Counted from the first letter of the stretch, positions 50,772 to 59,824 are shown. The stretch: DNA of 64,000 nucleotides from Pseudalkalibacillus hwajinpoensis (GCF_015234585.1 NZ_JADFCM010000008.1:248001-312000), one strand, 5' to 3'. Program-made: numbers and translations. Notes: generated from the sequence alone by a model not told the origin.

Positions 50772-51812
50772 ATGAAAGCAGTTCAAGTAATGGGGTACGG
50801 TGATGTGGATCAATTAGAGGTGGTGGAGCAAGCGATACCTGAGCCAAAAGCGGATGAGGTGCTCATTAAGGTAAAAGCATGCGCCATCAATAACACGGAA
50901 ATTTGGATGAGAGAAGGAGCTTATGGAACTGGTAAGAAATCTGGCTGGCGTCCAGAAGGAGTTCAGTTTCCAAGAACGCCGGGGTCTGATATTACGGGGA
51001 CGGTTGTAAAAGCCGGCAATGAGCATAACGAGAAGATGATCGGAAAAGATGTTGTGCTGTTTCCATTTACCTCTAGTGGAGAAGAGGGATTGGAGCATAT
51101 TTCTGAAGATATGTCATTCGTTGGTTCTGAATACGACGGTGGCTATGCCGAATACGTCGTTTGGCCAGCGGAATTATGCTTTGATATGCCCCTTCCTAAC
51201 TTTACAGAAAGCGCGGTTTTCTCTGTAAGTGGAATGACGGCCTGGCACATGGTTGAACAAATTCAAGCCAAGCCAGGTGAAACGATCATGGTAACTGGGG
51301 CGAACGGTGGCGTTGGATCGCTCAATGTTCAAATCGCTTCTCGCGTATTCGGAGCTAAGGTGATTGCGATCGTTGGCGACCTTGCCCTAGAAAATCAGCT
51401 GAAAGAACTCGGTGCCACTCATGTTCTTTCTTATAAATCCGATCAGCTCGCTGAAGAAATCATCGAAGCAAACGGTGGTCCGATTGATTCGGTATTAGAC
51501 GTAGTAGGAGATGCTCTATTCGCAACGTCGCTTCAAGTATTAAAGAAAGGCGGCAAGTTTTGTACATCAGGATCAGCTGGTGGCCAGAAGACAGAACTTG
51601 ATTTTAGAACGATGTATTTAAAGCACATTACTCTTTACGGCTCTGTTCTTGGAACGAGAGACGAATTCAAACGCATGCTTGAAGCGATAGCGGAAGGTAA
51701 AATCAAACCCGTTATTGATCGAACTTTTCCGTTAGAAAAGGCGAGAGATGCGCAGGTATATTTTAAAAAGGCGGGTAAATTAGGGAAGATTGTTCTACTT
51801 CCAGAAGAATAG
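50772..51812 (+). CDS. Zinc-type alcohol dehydrogenase-like / quinone oxidoreductase (MDR family)
   Basis: 346 residues, GGAGGAAA before the ATG. GroES-like N-terminal domain (VLIKVKACAINNTEIWMREG, FPRTPGSDITGTV) and NADPH-binding Rossmann domain (VTGANGGVGSLNVQIASRVFGAKVIA). The catalytic zinc ligands of true alcohol dehydrogenases are not in place, favouring an NADPH:quinone reductase-like or enoyl reductase-like activity. Cytoplasmic; substrate unknown. Confidence 0.87.
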   Translation: MKAVQVMGYGDVDQLEVVEQAIPEPKADEVLIKVKACAINNTEIWMREGAYGTGKKSGWRPEGVQFPRTPGSDITGTVVKAGNEHNEKMIGKDVVLFPFTSSGEEGLEHISEDMSFVGSEYDGGYAEYVVWPAELCFDMPLPNFTESAVFSVSGMTAWHMVEQIQAKPGETIMVTGANGGVGSLNVQIASRVFGAKVIAIVGDLALENQLKELGATHVLSYKSDQLAEEIIEANGGPIDSVLDVVGDALFATSLQVLKKGGKFCTSGSAGGQKTELDFRTMYLKHITLYGSVLGTRDEFKRMLEAIAEGKIKPVIDRTFPLEKARDAQVYFKKAGKLGKIVLLPEE

Positions 51813-51963
51813 AGCGCTTGAAACACCTATTTCCTATTTGGAAATCGGTGTTTTCTTGAATTGAAGGGAAACGCTTTGTATGAGCACACCAATTTCAGGA
51901 AAATACAGGAATGTTCACCTTAGTCATCGAATAAATACAGTATAAAATCATAGAGGTGATGGT

Positions 51964-52284
51964 GTGAAAAAAAGGGGTTTCTTAAAACTTTACTCGATGC
52001 TTTGTCTCGTTACTGTCTTTGGGTATTCGTACTGGGCTACCTCCTGGACGGCAAGTCAATTATCGACTCTGTCAGATTGGAAAAGCCATCTCATTTTCAC
52101 GCCAGGCACAGTCGTCGCTTCGAAAGATATTTATGAAATTGACATGTTTCTCTACGCTTTTAAAGTGGCTCCACTCATGACTGGGGTTTGTCTGCTGTCG
52201 TTCTGTTTGATCGTCGGCCTACTAGTTTACTTTGTGAAAAAGCAGCTTTCTTATGTGCAGAGAAAGAATATAGCGAGTTCATAA
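51964..52284 (+). CDS. Small two-helix membrane protein
   Basis: 106 residues from GTG 51964 after GAGGTGAT. Helix 1 (LKLYSMLCLVTVFGYSYWATS) and helix 2 (APLMTGVCLLSFCLIVGLLVYFV, in two runs) flank an extracellular loop of about 45 residues (WKSHLIFTPGTVVASKDIYEID). The shape resembles the DUF4306 (YjdJ-like) proteins of bacilli, from memory and with low confidence. Monocistronic with a terminator. Confidence 0.65.
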   Translation: MKKRGFLKLYSMLCLVTVFGYSYWATSWTASQLSTLSDWKSHLIFTPGTVVASKDIYEIDMFLYAFKVAPLMTGVCLLSFCLIVGLLVYFVKKQLSYVQRKNIASS

Positions 52285-52295
52285 CTGATGAATAG

Positions 52296-52327
52296 GAAAA
52301 AGCATGCCTGCGATGGGCATGCTTTTT
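52296..52327. terminator. Bidirectional terminator
   Basis: AAAAAGCATGCC with GGGCATGCTTTTT, loop TGCGAT, between convergent genes. Confidence 0.9.
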
Positions 52328-52342
52328 GATTCGCTGAGTTCT

Positions 52343-53743
52343 CTAAACCCATCCCATTCCTCTTACTAATTGAGCAACAGCAAATGTAACGCCTAGCGCA
52401 ATAACGGTTGGAATGATGAAGGCAACAAACGTCCATTTGTAGCTTTTTGTTTCTTTATAAATGTTAATCAACGTTGTGCCACATGGATAGTGAAGCAAGG
52501 AAAATAACATCATGTTAAGAGCCGTTAACCAAGTCCAGCCCTGATCAAGAAAAATGTTCTTTAAGTCAGCCAGATTATCAACCTCAAGCATCGATCCAGT
52601 CGATAAGTATCCCATTAGCAAGATCGGCAGAACGACTTCATTCGCAGGCAATCCGAGAATGAAGGCAAGCAGTATATAACCGTCTAACCCGAGTGATTGA
52701 GCGAACGGGTCGAGGAAGTTCACTCCGTACATAAAGATGCTCGTGTCCCCGATATAGATGTTCGCAAACACCCAAGTGAGCACTCCAGCAGGTGCGGCGA
52801 TTTTGATTGCTCTCATAAGAACCGCGTACGATTTATTAAGAGAAGAGCGTACAACTGTATCGAAAAATTTCGGTCTCCGGTAAGGCGGGAGTTCTAATGT
52901 ATAGTGCGTCGGTACGCCTTTTAGCATTGTTTTAGAAAGTACCCATGACACAACAAACGTAACGAAAATACCAAAAATGACGATACCAACAATAACGCCA
53001 GATGAGACGAGTGTTTGCATTCCTCCGGTAAATCCAGCTGCCATAAACAGCGAGGCAAGCACGATGAGGGTTCCCCAGCGACCGTTACACGGTACGAAGT
53101 TGTTCGTTAGTATTGCAAGCATCCGTTCACGCGGGGATTCGATGATGCGTGTGGATAAGACGGCAGCTGCATTACATCCGAATCCCATAGCCATTGTGAG
53201 AGACTGCTTGCCGTGCGCGCCAACCTTTTTAAACAACCGATCCATATTGAACGCGACGCGAGGTAAATACCCGTAGCTTTCCAGTAAAGCAAACGTTGGA
53301 AAAAAGATCGCCATTGGCGGCAGCATGACACTAATCACCCAGGTCGTTCCGCGATAAAGCCCGAGAACGAGTACGCCATGGAGCCAGTCTGGTGAGTTCA
53401 ATGCAGTGAAGGCCATTGAAATATAATCTTCTAACCATGTAAAGAAGCTTGCAAGCATAGAAGAGGGGACGTTTGCCCCGGCGATGGTGAGATAGAAAAT
53501 AAGCCCAAGCATGGCGAGCATGATGGGGAATCCCCAAATCGGCGAGGTGAATACAGCGTCCAGTCGCTCTGTTTTCTTATCTTCTTTGCTTTTCGTGAAG
53601 CGAACTGTTTTCTGACAGATTTGTTGACTCGTTTGATATAAACTTTGGACAACCTCGTCTCGTAGAGAGGAAGTTGACAGGTCGTTTGCTTGATCTAGAA
53701 GTTCTCTAAATGATTGGCGCTCGTTTTCCCCACTGTGTTCCAC
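52343..53743 (-). CDS. feoB: FeoB membrane (permease) subunit of a split ferrous iron transporter
   Basis: 466 residues from GTG 53743, seven bases after AGGAGG. It contains only the membrane half of FeoB: LDAVFTSPIWGFPIMLAMLG, the nucleoside-recognition/Gate motifs (AMGFGCNAAAVLSTRIIESPRER, NNFVPCNGRWGTLIVLASLF) with the conserved cysteines, and LGLPANEVVLPILLMGYLS. The GTPase half is encoded by the overlapping upstream gene. The separate SD shows that the split is real and not a frameshift. Transports Fe2+ across the membrane. Confidence 0.9.
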   Translation of the reverse strand: MEHSGENERQSFRELLDQANDLSTSSLRDEVVQSLYQTSQQICQKTVRFTKSKEDKKTERLDAVFTSPIWGFPIMLAMLGLIFYLTIAGANVPSSMLASFFTWLEDYISMAFTALNSPDWLHGVLVLGLYRGTTWVISVMLPPMAIFFPTFALLESYGYLPRVAFNMDRLFKKVGAHGKQSLTMAMGFGCNAAAVLSTRIIESPRERMLAILTNNFVPCNGRWGTLIVLASLFMAAGFTGGMQTLVSSGVIVGIVIFGIFVTFVVSWVLSKTMLKGVPTHYTLELPPYRRPKFFDTVVRSSLNKSYAVLMRAIKIAAPAGVLTWVFANIYIGDTSIFMYGVNFLDPFAQSLGLDGYILLAFILGLPANEVVLPILLMGYLSTGSMLEVDNLADLKNIFLDQGWTWLTALNMMLFSLLHYPCGTTLINIYKETKSYKWTFVAFIIPTVIALGVTFAVAQLVRGMGWV

Positions 53744-54441
53744 GTTAAGTCCTCCTCTTGCTGCATTCTCTTTTGTATTTCATCAAGTAACGATGTATCT
53801 CCATCAAGCAGTCTTAAGGTGATCCATCTTGTAGGAAACCGATCTCCGACAAGCTTTTTTACATTCGGCTCAAGCTGTGTGATTTTTGCTTCGGTTTCCT
53901 CGTTGTATTGAATCGAAAAAGGGGAGGTGCTAATTTCTCCCTGAATCATACGGTCAATCGTATCTAGGAGAGCAGGGAATCCAGTTTTATTTCGTGCGGA
54001 TATCTTAAGAACTGGAACTCCAAGCTGTCTCATTAACCGCTGTTCATCTATTTCAATACCACGCTTTTTGGCTTCATCAATTAAATTGATACACACAATA
54101 ACGTTTGAAGTCATCTCCATCACCTGTAGCGCAAGGTTCAGATTACGTTCTAAGGATGTCGCATCAAGCACAACTAGCGTAACGTCAGGTTTTTCGAAAA
54201 CGATATAGTTACGTGCGACTTCTTCATCGGTTGAATTCGAATACAGTGAGTACGTTCCGGGTAAGTCGATCAGCCGAAACAAGCTTTTTTTGTAGTGAAC
54301 GGCGCCTTCCGCCAAGCTGACTGTTTTACCGGCCCAGTTGCCAGTGTGCTGTTTCAAACCTGTCAGGGCGTTAAATAAGGTGCTTTTACCTGTGTTTGGA
54401 TTACCAGCGAGCGCAATCCGATACGTATTATTCATAGTCAT
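53695..54441 (-). CDS. feoB: FeoB GTPase subunit of a split ferrous iron transporter
   Basis: 248 residues. G domain at the N terminus: G1 [17 protein letters not shown], switch [13 protein letters not shown]3 [16 protein letters not shown]4 [12 protein letters not shown]5 SARNKTG; then the helical GDI-like domain to about residue 230. It ends where full-length FeoB would enter the membrane. Its last 49 bases overlap the start of the membrane subunit in another frame, so the two are translated in coupling. It begins inside the end of feoA (start ATG 54441 or 54435). Confidence 0.9.
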   Translation of the reverse strand: MTMNNTYRIALAGNPNTGKSTLFNALTGLKQHTGNWAGKTVSLAEGAVHYKKSLFRLIDLPGTYSLYSNSTDEEVARNYIVFEKPDVTLVVLDATSLERNLNLALQVMEMTSNVIVCINLIDEAKKRGIEIDEQRLMRQLGVPVLKISARNKTGFPALLDTIDRMIQGEISTSPFSIQYNEETEAKITQLEPNVKKLVGDRFPTRWITLRLLDGDTSLLDEIQKRMQQEEDLTWNTVGKTSANHLENF

Positions 54442-54667
54442 CTTGAATCAGCTCCCCAGTAATTTTTGTGCTTTCTTCTTTTCGGAGTGCAATAGTTGTA
54501 TGGCTAACGCGAAAAGCAATTGGGTCTCCAAGTGGGCTTTTCTTTAGAACATCAACGACAGCTCCAGGAACAAAGCCTAAATCAAGAAGTCTTCTTCTCA
54601 TGACCCCATCAATGGCTACCTCTTTAATTCGGATGCGATCTCCTTTTTTACCGTCATATAAGTTCAT
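54428..54667 (-). CDS. feoA: FeoA, SH3-like ferrous iron transport protein
   Basis: 79 residues with one SH3-like FeoA domain: [39 protein letters not shown] in the first two thirds, then [17 protein letters not shown]. It is thought to contact the FeoB G domain and modulate Fe2+ uptake. GGAGGACA precedes the ATG. First gene of feoA-feoB(N)-feoB(C); it overlaps the GTPase gene by 14 bases. Confidence 0.9.
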   Translation of the reverse strand: MNLYDGKKGDRIRIKEVAIDGVMRRRLLDLGFVPGAVVDVLKKSPLGDPIAFRVSHTTIALRKEESTKITGELIQDDYE

Positions 54668-54735
54668 TAGTTGTCCTCCGTTTACTCTTTTAACCCTCGT
54701 CTACTATTTTTCCCTCGGGCAAACTTTGTATCCTC

Positions 54736-54765
54736 ATCGTATGTAACAACAGGGGCATATGTCAA
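54736..54765 (-). promoter_or_regulatory. Promoter of the feo operon
   Basis: Minus strand TTGACA (54765-54760), 18-bp spacer, TACGAT (54741-54736). No clear Fur box is seen nearby. Confidence 0.65.
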
Positions 54766-54882
54766 TGGTTATTAATAAAGAAAGCGAGAATGTTTCGATA
54801 TTTTTTACTTTTATGAATTTCATTGAATAGGAGATAAAAGTGATAAATAGCGTTTTACATTGAAAATTAACGGGTAACATCA

Positions 54883-54912
54883 TTCGAGTGAATGCGGGTG
54901 GTGACAGGCACG
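54883..54912 (+). repeat. Dispersed intergenic repeat, core ACAGG orientation
   Basis: TTCG-N4-AA-T-GCGGGT flank (54883-54899) and core GGTGACAGGCAC-G (54900-54912), with a changed last base. It lies between the divergent feo and 3-hydroxybutyrate permease genes. Confidence 0.78.
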
Positions 54913-54996
54913 CGCAAGTCGACTTATGTCGATTTAGATTTGCCTGGATTGGACATAGTAAAACAGACAGAAGATTTTTGAGGAGGCAAATCAGCT

Positions 54997-56286
54997 ATGA
55001 TTAGTATTCTTGTAGGGCTCGCTCTTTTGATGCTCTTAGCTTACCTCGGATGGTCGATTATTTGGATCGCCCCGTTGGTATCAGGTATTGTAGCAATTTT
55101 GAGCGGTATGAACATTCTCGAAGCCTACACTGGAACATACATGCAGGGCTTCGTTGATTTTGCAAAAGCTTATTTCCCGATTTTCTTATTTGGTGCCATT
55201 TTCGGGAAATTAATGGAGGACACAGGAGCAGCACAGTCTGTTGCTTATAAAATTTCAAACTTGATTGGTGAGAAACGTGCGATTCTCGGTATGCTTATCT
55301 CAGCAGCGATTCTTACATACGGAGGCGTAAGTCTTTTCGTTGTTGTATTCGCCGTTTACCCACTAGCCGTAGCGATGTTCCGTCAGGCAAACGTCTCACG
55401 TAAATTACTTCCATCTACATTCGTTCTTGGGGCATTTACGTTTACGATGACAGCACTGCCAGGAACGCCGCAGATTCAAAACATTATCCCAATTAATACG
55501 TTCAAAACGTCTACAATGGCCGCGCCTATTCTTGGGATTGTAGCTGGCTTAATTATGGCAGTTGGCGGTTATTTCTATCTGAAGTTCCGCGAGAAACAAC
55601 TCACGAAAAATGGTGAGGAATTTACAGAGCCTAAGGGCTCGAACGAAGTGAAAAGCATTAACGAAGATGAGCTTCCAAACTGGATTCTTTCTGTTATTCC
55701 GTTAATTGCTGTAGTTGTAACATTAAACGCTTTTGAAAACTTAAGTATTCTCGTTGCGCTTGGTATCGGAATTCTACTCATCATGCTCTTTAATATTAAA
55801 AATTACAAGCAATTTATAAAAGCGATCAACGGAGGCGCATCTGGTTCCGTTATGGCGACGATTAATACAAGTGCTGCTGTTGGTTTCGGCTCTGTCGTGA
55901 CAGCATCACCTGGGTTTGAAGCAGTGAAAGATCTCATTTTCGCTATCCCACTTAGTCCATATTTCTCAGAGGCCTTTGCAGTACAGCTCCTGGCCATGAT
56001 TACTGGATCAGCTTCTGGTGGTATGGGTATCGCACTTGAAGCTCTCGGACCAGAATATTACGATATTGCGATTAATAACAATCTTAGCCTAGAAGCTTTC
56101 CACCGGATCACGGCAGTAGCTTCAGGAGCGTCGATTCTCCCACATAACGGCGCACTGTTAACATTGTTCACTGTTACAGGACTAACGCATAAAGACTCTT
56201 ACAAAGACGTATTTGTCGTTGGGTTGATCATCCCGATGATAGCGACCATTGCGATTATCTTCCTTGCAATGATGGGTGTTAACTAA
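54997..56286 (+). CDS. GntP-family permease, probable 3-hydroxybutyrate importer
   Basis: 429 residues after GAGGAGG. GntP-family membrane protein with about 12 helices: ILVGLALLMLLAYLGWSIIWIAP, AYFPIFLFGAIFGKLMEDTGAA, TFTMTALPGTPQIQNIIP, TGSASGGMGIALEALGPEYY, ASGASILPHNGALLTLF. It resembles B. subtilis YxjC, which is linked with 3-hydroxybutyrate dehydrogenase. Here the dehydrogenase gene is adjacent and convergent, supporting a role in 3-hydroxybutyrate uptake. The substrate assignment is from context. Confidence 0.8.
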   Translation: MISILVGLALLMLLAYLGWSIIWIAPLVSGIVAILSGMNILEAYTGTYMQGFVDFAKAYFPIFLFGAIFGKLMEDTGAAQSVAYKISNLIGEKRAILGMLISAAILTYGGVSLFVVVFAVYPLAVAMFRQANVSRKLLPSTFVLGAFTFTMTALPGTPQIQNIIPINTFKTSTMAAPILGIVAGLIMAVGGYFYLKFREKQLTKNGEEFTEPKGSNEVKSINEDELPNWILSVIPLIAVVVTLNAFENLSILVALGIGILLIMLFNIKNYKQFIKAINGGASGSVMATINTSAAVGFGSVVTASPGFEAVKDLIFAIPLSPYFSEAFAVQLLAMITGSASGGMGIALEALGPEYYDIAINNNLSLEAFHRITAVASGASILPHNGALLTLFTVTGLTHKDSYKDVFVVGLIIPMIATIAIIFLAMMGVN

Positions 56287-56300
56287 TTGTCTCAAATGTA

Positions 56301-56358
56301 AAAAGTAAAAACCCCCGGTTCTCCTTATCAAAAAAGGAGACCGGGGGTTTTTACTTTT
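56301..56358. terminator. Very strong bidirectional terminator
   Basis: Near-perfect stem of about 25 bp (56301-56326 with 56334-56358; AACCCCCGG centre) with an A-rich loop, A and T tracts on both sides. It separates the convergent permease and dehydrogenase genes and overlaps the last codon of the latter. Confidence 0.92.
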
Positions 56359-57133
56359 ATTGCGCTGTATATCCGCCATCAATAACAGCTGCTTGACCTG
56401 TAATGCTCTTCGCTTTTTCACTCACTAGAAAAATCGAATAGTCGGCTACTTCTTGAACTTGAATTAACCGCTTCTGAGGGACGAGTGGATAAATAACCTG
56501 CTCAAGAGCTTTCTCTTTCTCGATATTCCGGGTTTTAGCAAGATCCTCAAGCTGATTCTGAACGAGTGGTGTATCAACGTACCCAGGACAGATCGCATTA
56601 ACAGTAATCCCATAATCAGCGCCTTCAAGGGCTGCAACCTTCGTTAACCCAATCACGCCGTGCTTCGCGCTGTTGTAGCCAGCTTTACCGGCAAAACCAA
56701 TTAGCCCATTAATCGAAGCCATATTTAGAATGCGGCCATATCCCTGTTCCTTCATAATAGGGAAGGCATGCTTGATACCGTAAAAAGGTCCTTTGAGCAT
56801 AATGTCAAGAATTAAGCTATATTTCTCACTAGGGAATTCTTCGATAGGGGCAACATGCTGGATGCCAGCATTGTTCACGAGAATATCGATGCGACCAAAC
56901 TTCTTAACTGTTTCATCAATCGCATTCTTCACATCTTCTTCCTTCGCAACGTTAGCTACGACACCTTCAACGGTAAACCCTTGGGACGTTAAACTCTCTA
57001 CGGATTCTTTAAGCGTATCCTCGTTAATATCATTTAACATCACTTTCGCTCCGGCCTTCGCAAACTCTGTTGCAATCTCTAGTCCAATACCCTGACCAGA
57101 ACCAGTAATTAACGCACATTTACCTTCAAGCAT
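56357..57133 (-). CDS. bdhA: 3-hydroxybutyrate dehydrogenase
   Basis: 258 residues from ATG 57133, eight bases after AAGGAGG; longer in-frame starts have no SD. SDR fold: NAD-binding TGSGQGIGLEIA, NNAGIQHVAPIEEFPSEKY, catalytic Ser in NMASINGLIGF, Tyr-Lys in GYNSAKHGVIGL, and NAICPGYVDTPLV. The IQHVAPIE and KSITGQAAVIDGGYTAQ segments are typical of D-3-hydroxybutyrate dehydrogenases (YxjF). Oxidises 3-hydroxybutyrate to acetoacetate, consistent with the neighbouring permease and possible polyhydroxybutyrate turnover. Confidence 0.9.
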   Translation of the reverse strand: MLEGKCALITGSGQGIGLEIATEFAKAGAKVMLNDINEDTLKESVESLTSQGFTVEGVVANVAKEEDVKNAIDETVKKFGRIDILVNNAGIQHVAPIEEFPSEKYSLILDIMLKGPFYGIKHAFPIMKEQGYGRILNMASINGLIGFAGKAGYNSAKHGVIGLTKVAALEGADYGITVNAICPGYVDTPLVQNQLEDLAKTRNIEKEKALEQVIYPLVPQKRLIQVQEVADYSIFLVSEKAKSITGQAAVIDGGYTAQ

Positions 57134-57189
57134 AGACATATCCTCCTTAAGTATCATAGCTCTTAGGATACCCAAATTCACAGAAGATA

Positions 57190-57230
57190 TTTCGACTTTA
57201 TTCGAGCTAAAGCGGGCGGTGACAGGCACC
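57190..57230 (+). repeat. Dispersed intergenic repeat, core ACAGG orientation (best-preserved copy)
   Basis: TTCGACTTTATTCGAGCTAA, then AGCGGGC, then core GGTGACAGGCACC (57218-57230). It lies between the dehydrogenase start and the next gene's terminator. Confidence 0.82.
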
Positions 57231-57244
57231 AAAAACCCAAAAAA

Positions 57245-57268
57245 GCGCACTATCCTAAGATAGTGCGC
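57245..57268 (-). terminator. Terminator of the BCCT gene
   Basis: 10-bp perfect stem GCGCACTATC with GATAGTGCGC, followed on the minus strand by TTTTTT. Confidence 0.88.
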
Positions 57269-57284
57269 CTTCTCAATTCTTCTC

Positions 57285-58814
57285 TTATTTAATGATGTTC
57301 TGATCTCTCGCCATTTCTCTGGCTACTTTAGGAGCGAGCCAGATCATCGGCAGGAGAATGAGGGAGACCGGAACAGCTGTGACAACAATGAAGTTCTGTA
57401 GCTGCGTAATACCGCTGTCTCCAGTAATGAGTAGGATTACGGCAACAGTTCCCATTAGAATAGCCCAGAATACGCGAAGCCATCTTTGTGGATCGCCTTC
57501 GCCTGTAACGGCCATCGCAATTGTATAAGACATGGAATCACTTGTTGTTACAACGAAAAGAATCGTTAGAATCAAGAACAGTGGTGAAACAATGCTTGCG
57601 AGCGGGAATTGTTCTGTAATGGCAAACATCGCGGCTGGATTACCAGCTGCATTTAATGCTTCTGAAATGGAACCTGGGTTAGAAATTTCAAAGAAAATCC
57701 CTGATCCGCCAAGTACCGTGAACCAGAATGTTGAAATAACTGGTGCAAAAATAGAAACGGCAATAATAATATCGCGAATCGTACGTCCTCTTGAAATACG
57801 ACTCACAAGAATCGCCATCATCGGACCGTATCCGATAAACCAGCCCCAGAAGAAGACTGTCCAGAATGAAAGCCAGCCTGTATCAGCACGGAATGTGCTC
57901 ATTGTGACAAATTGATCGACATAAACACCAAATCCAGAGATAAAGTGGTTAAAGATAAAGCCACCAGGTCCGAAGATGACGATAAACACCATTAATCCAA
58001 TAGCCAGTCGAACGTTAAAGCTACTTAAATATTGAATTCCTTTGTAAAGTCCAGTTACGGCTGAGATCGTGGAAACCACGACAACCGCTAAAATAATCGA
58101 GAACTGCGTGCTGAACTGATTTGGAATTCCGAAGATTTCTTGCAATCCATAGCTTGCTTGTAATCCCAAGAATCCAATTGGTCCAATCGTTCCTGCTGCA
58201 ACTGCGATAACAGAAAACGCATCAATAAGCGTTCCAAACCAGCTGTGGCGAAGTTTTTCACCAAAAATAGGATAAAGAAGCGTACGTGGCTTCATCGGCA
58301 TGCCTTTATGGTAGTGACCATACATCATAACAACAGCACTGATCGTTCCAAGGATTGCCCATGCGAGAAAGCCCCAATGCATGAAGCTTTGTGCAAGTGC
58401 TGTATCAATCGCGCCCTGTGTACCTGCTTCAATGCCTTTCCCATCTTGAGAAGGGGGAACAGTTAAGAAATGATACATCGGCTCAGCCGCTGCCCAGAAC
58501 ACACCGCCACCCGCAAGTAGCGTCGCCATAATAATGGATAACCATTTATAGAGGCTTAGTTCAGGCTTGTCCATACCGCCAAGTTTTATCTTTCCATATT
58601 TTGAGAAAGCCAATCCAATACCTACGAAGAACGTCGCTAGCATTAATACTTGCCAAAACCCTCCGAAAAATCTCGCAGACCAGGCAAAGCTTGAGCTAAC
58701 AATGTTTTCTACCAATGAAATATCAAAAAGTGCAAGAATAACGAAGAGAATTAACACTCCACCGCTTATTCCAAAGACGGGCCAATCAATACGCCCAGTT
58801 TCTTTATTGTTCAT
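57285..58814 (-). CDS. BCCT-family transporter (betaine/choline/carnitine type)
   Basis: 509 residues from ATG 58814, six bases after AAAGGAG; an in-frame start at 58844 adds no family sequence. Twelve helices; family motifs GGGVFWAAAEPMYHFLTVPP, FLAWAILGTISAVVMMYGH, FFWGWFIGYGPMMAILVSRISRGRTIRDI split over helices 8-9, and TTSDSMSYTIAMAVTG. It differs clearly from the transporter at 40203. Monocistronic; it may import glycine betaine, carnitine or choline for osmoprotection. Substrate not determinable. Confidence 0.87.
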   Translation of the reverse strand: MNNKETGRIDWPVFGISGGVLILFVILALFDISLVENIVSSSFAWSARFFGGFWQVLMLATFFVGIGLAFSKYGKIKLGGMDKPELSLYKWLSIIMATLLAGGGVFWAAAEPMYHFLTVPPSQDGKGIEAGTQGAIDTALAQSFMHWGFLAWAILGTISAVVMMYGHYHKGMPMKPRTLLYPIFGEKLRHSWFGTLIDAFSVIAVAAGTIGPIGFLGLQASYGLQEIFGIPNQFSTQFSIILAVVVVSTISAVTGLYKGIQYLSSFNVRLAIGLMVFIVIFGPGGFIFNHFISGFGVYVDQFVTMSTFRADTGWLSFWTVFFWGWFIGYGPMMAILVSRISRGRTIRDIIIAVSIFAPVISTFWFTVLGGSGIFFEISNPGSISEALNAAGNPAAMFAITEQFPLASIVSPLFLILTILFVVTTSDSMSYTIAMAVTGEGDPQRWLRVFWAILMGTVAVILLITGDSGITQLQNFIVVTAVPVSLILLPMIWLAPKVAREMARDQNIIK

Positions 58815-59027
58815 AGAAGACTCCTTTAATCGCTTTTTAAACACAATTACTTACTCTATCACTACCGTTAGTATGGTGTAAAGAGAGAAGTTTTAATCTG
58901 ATTAGTTACTTTATTAATGTAAGATTAATTTTCAGGTAATCGATTCCATTAACCCCCTTTTTTGTAAAATAAAATCGAATTCAGTCGAAATTGTGTTTTC
59001 AATTCATAAATACCCCATGGAAATAAA

Positions 59028-59064
59028 ATAAAACCGGAAAGAAACAGCTATTTCTTCCGGTTTT
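59028..59064 (-). terminator. Terminator of the four-helix membrane protein gene
   Basis: AAAACCGGAA-GAAA pairs with TTTC-TTCCGGTTTT (one bulge), then T-rich sequence on the minus strand. Confidence 0.85.
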
Positions 59065-59081
59065 ACAACTCCTATTTTCAA

Positions 59082-59510
59082 TTATTTAGACCAGTGTCCA
59101 TCCTTCAATCTGTATCCGTAATTTTTCATCTTAAAATAATAGACACCGAGCACCATCACAAAGCTAAAGAAAAAGTTAATGAGCGTTATAATCAGAGCAG
59201 TGATGAGGCTATCATCATAGCGAACATAATTTCCGACGAAAAAAAGAATAAAGAGAGGAATGCCGACAAACCATGGGTGTTTCTTCATATTGAATTTGCG
59301 ATCAGTTGGTGTAAGAAAGTTTTCGTCGGATTGTTTAATGAATCGCCTTGATATGTAAGCGATAAGAATCAGTAGAGCGAGAGCAATGGGGAAACCAATG
59401 TTAAAACCAAAATAATAAAAGGCAAGAAAGCCGCCACCGAAAAGAATACCAAACAGTGAGAACATAACGAGAAACTCTTTAAAAGGTGATAACACTTTTT
59501 TCTTCGTCAT
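59082..59510 (-). CDS. Four-helix membrane protein, unknown function
   Basis: 142 residues after GGAGGG. Helices at about 13-33 and 36-54, a basic hydrophilic loop with FLTPTDRKFNMKKHPWF, then helices at about 80-97 and 100-125. Short charged tail KNYGYRLKDGHWSK. It neighbours, in the same direction, a gene for a 57-residue two-helix protein, so both may form one unit. No family recognised. Confidence 0.65.
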   Translation of the reverse strand: MTKKKVLSPFKEFLVMFSLFGILFGGGFLAFYYFGFNIGFPIALALLILIAYISRRFIKQSDENFLTPTDRKFNMKKHPWFVGIPLFILFFVGNYVRYDDSLITALIITLINFFFSFVMVLGVYYFKMKNYGYRLKDGHWSK

Positions 59511-59543
59511 TTTCAGCCCTCCAAGTAGGTTATTTTATGATCG

Positions 59544-59717
59544 TCAGTTACGTAACCATCTCCAAAGAAATAAGCAGACGTTGAAAGTTAGAATACCGAG
59601 AAAAAGGGAGATGTTTTTTGAGGAGAAAATCGGTTCATTGTTTAAAACAGTCAAGATGGGAATGAAGAGCATCCCAATTAACAGCAATTCTAAAACTTTA
59701 CGCCAAGAGGATTGCAT
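59544..59717 (-). CDS. 57-residue two-helix membrane protein
   Basis: ATG 59717, preceded by AAAAGGATGA on the minus strand, reads 57 codons to TGA at 59546-59544. Helix 1 (VLELLLIGMLFIPILTVL), a short loop with NNEPIFSSKN, helix 2 (ISLFLGILTFNVCLFLW) and a basic end RWLRN. Good SD and membrane topology support it. It ends 34 bases before the next gene starts. No homology recognised. Confidence 0.6.
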   Translation of the reverse strand: MQSSWRKVLELLLIGMLFIPILTVLNNEPIFSSKNISLFLGILTFNVCLFLWRWLRN

Positions 59718-59786
59718 CGTATATCATCCTTTTATATGTAAATAAATACCTTTTAAAACGAGGAAGTAAACCAATTTTGCCCATAT

Positions 59787-59817
59787 AAAAACCGCCCCTC
59801 TATTGAGTGGCGGTTTA
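59787..59817 (-). terminator. Terminator of the NIPSNAP-Nudix gene
   Basis: TAAACCGCC with GGCGGTTTTT on the minus strand, running into T residues. Confidence 0.82.
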
Positions 59818-59824
59818 TCGATTA

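Noticed and set aside
53695..53743. Frameshift in feoB
   Set aside because: The second half has its own SD and GTG start and the first half ends with a natural-looking tail, so a true gene split is more likely than an error.
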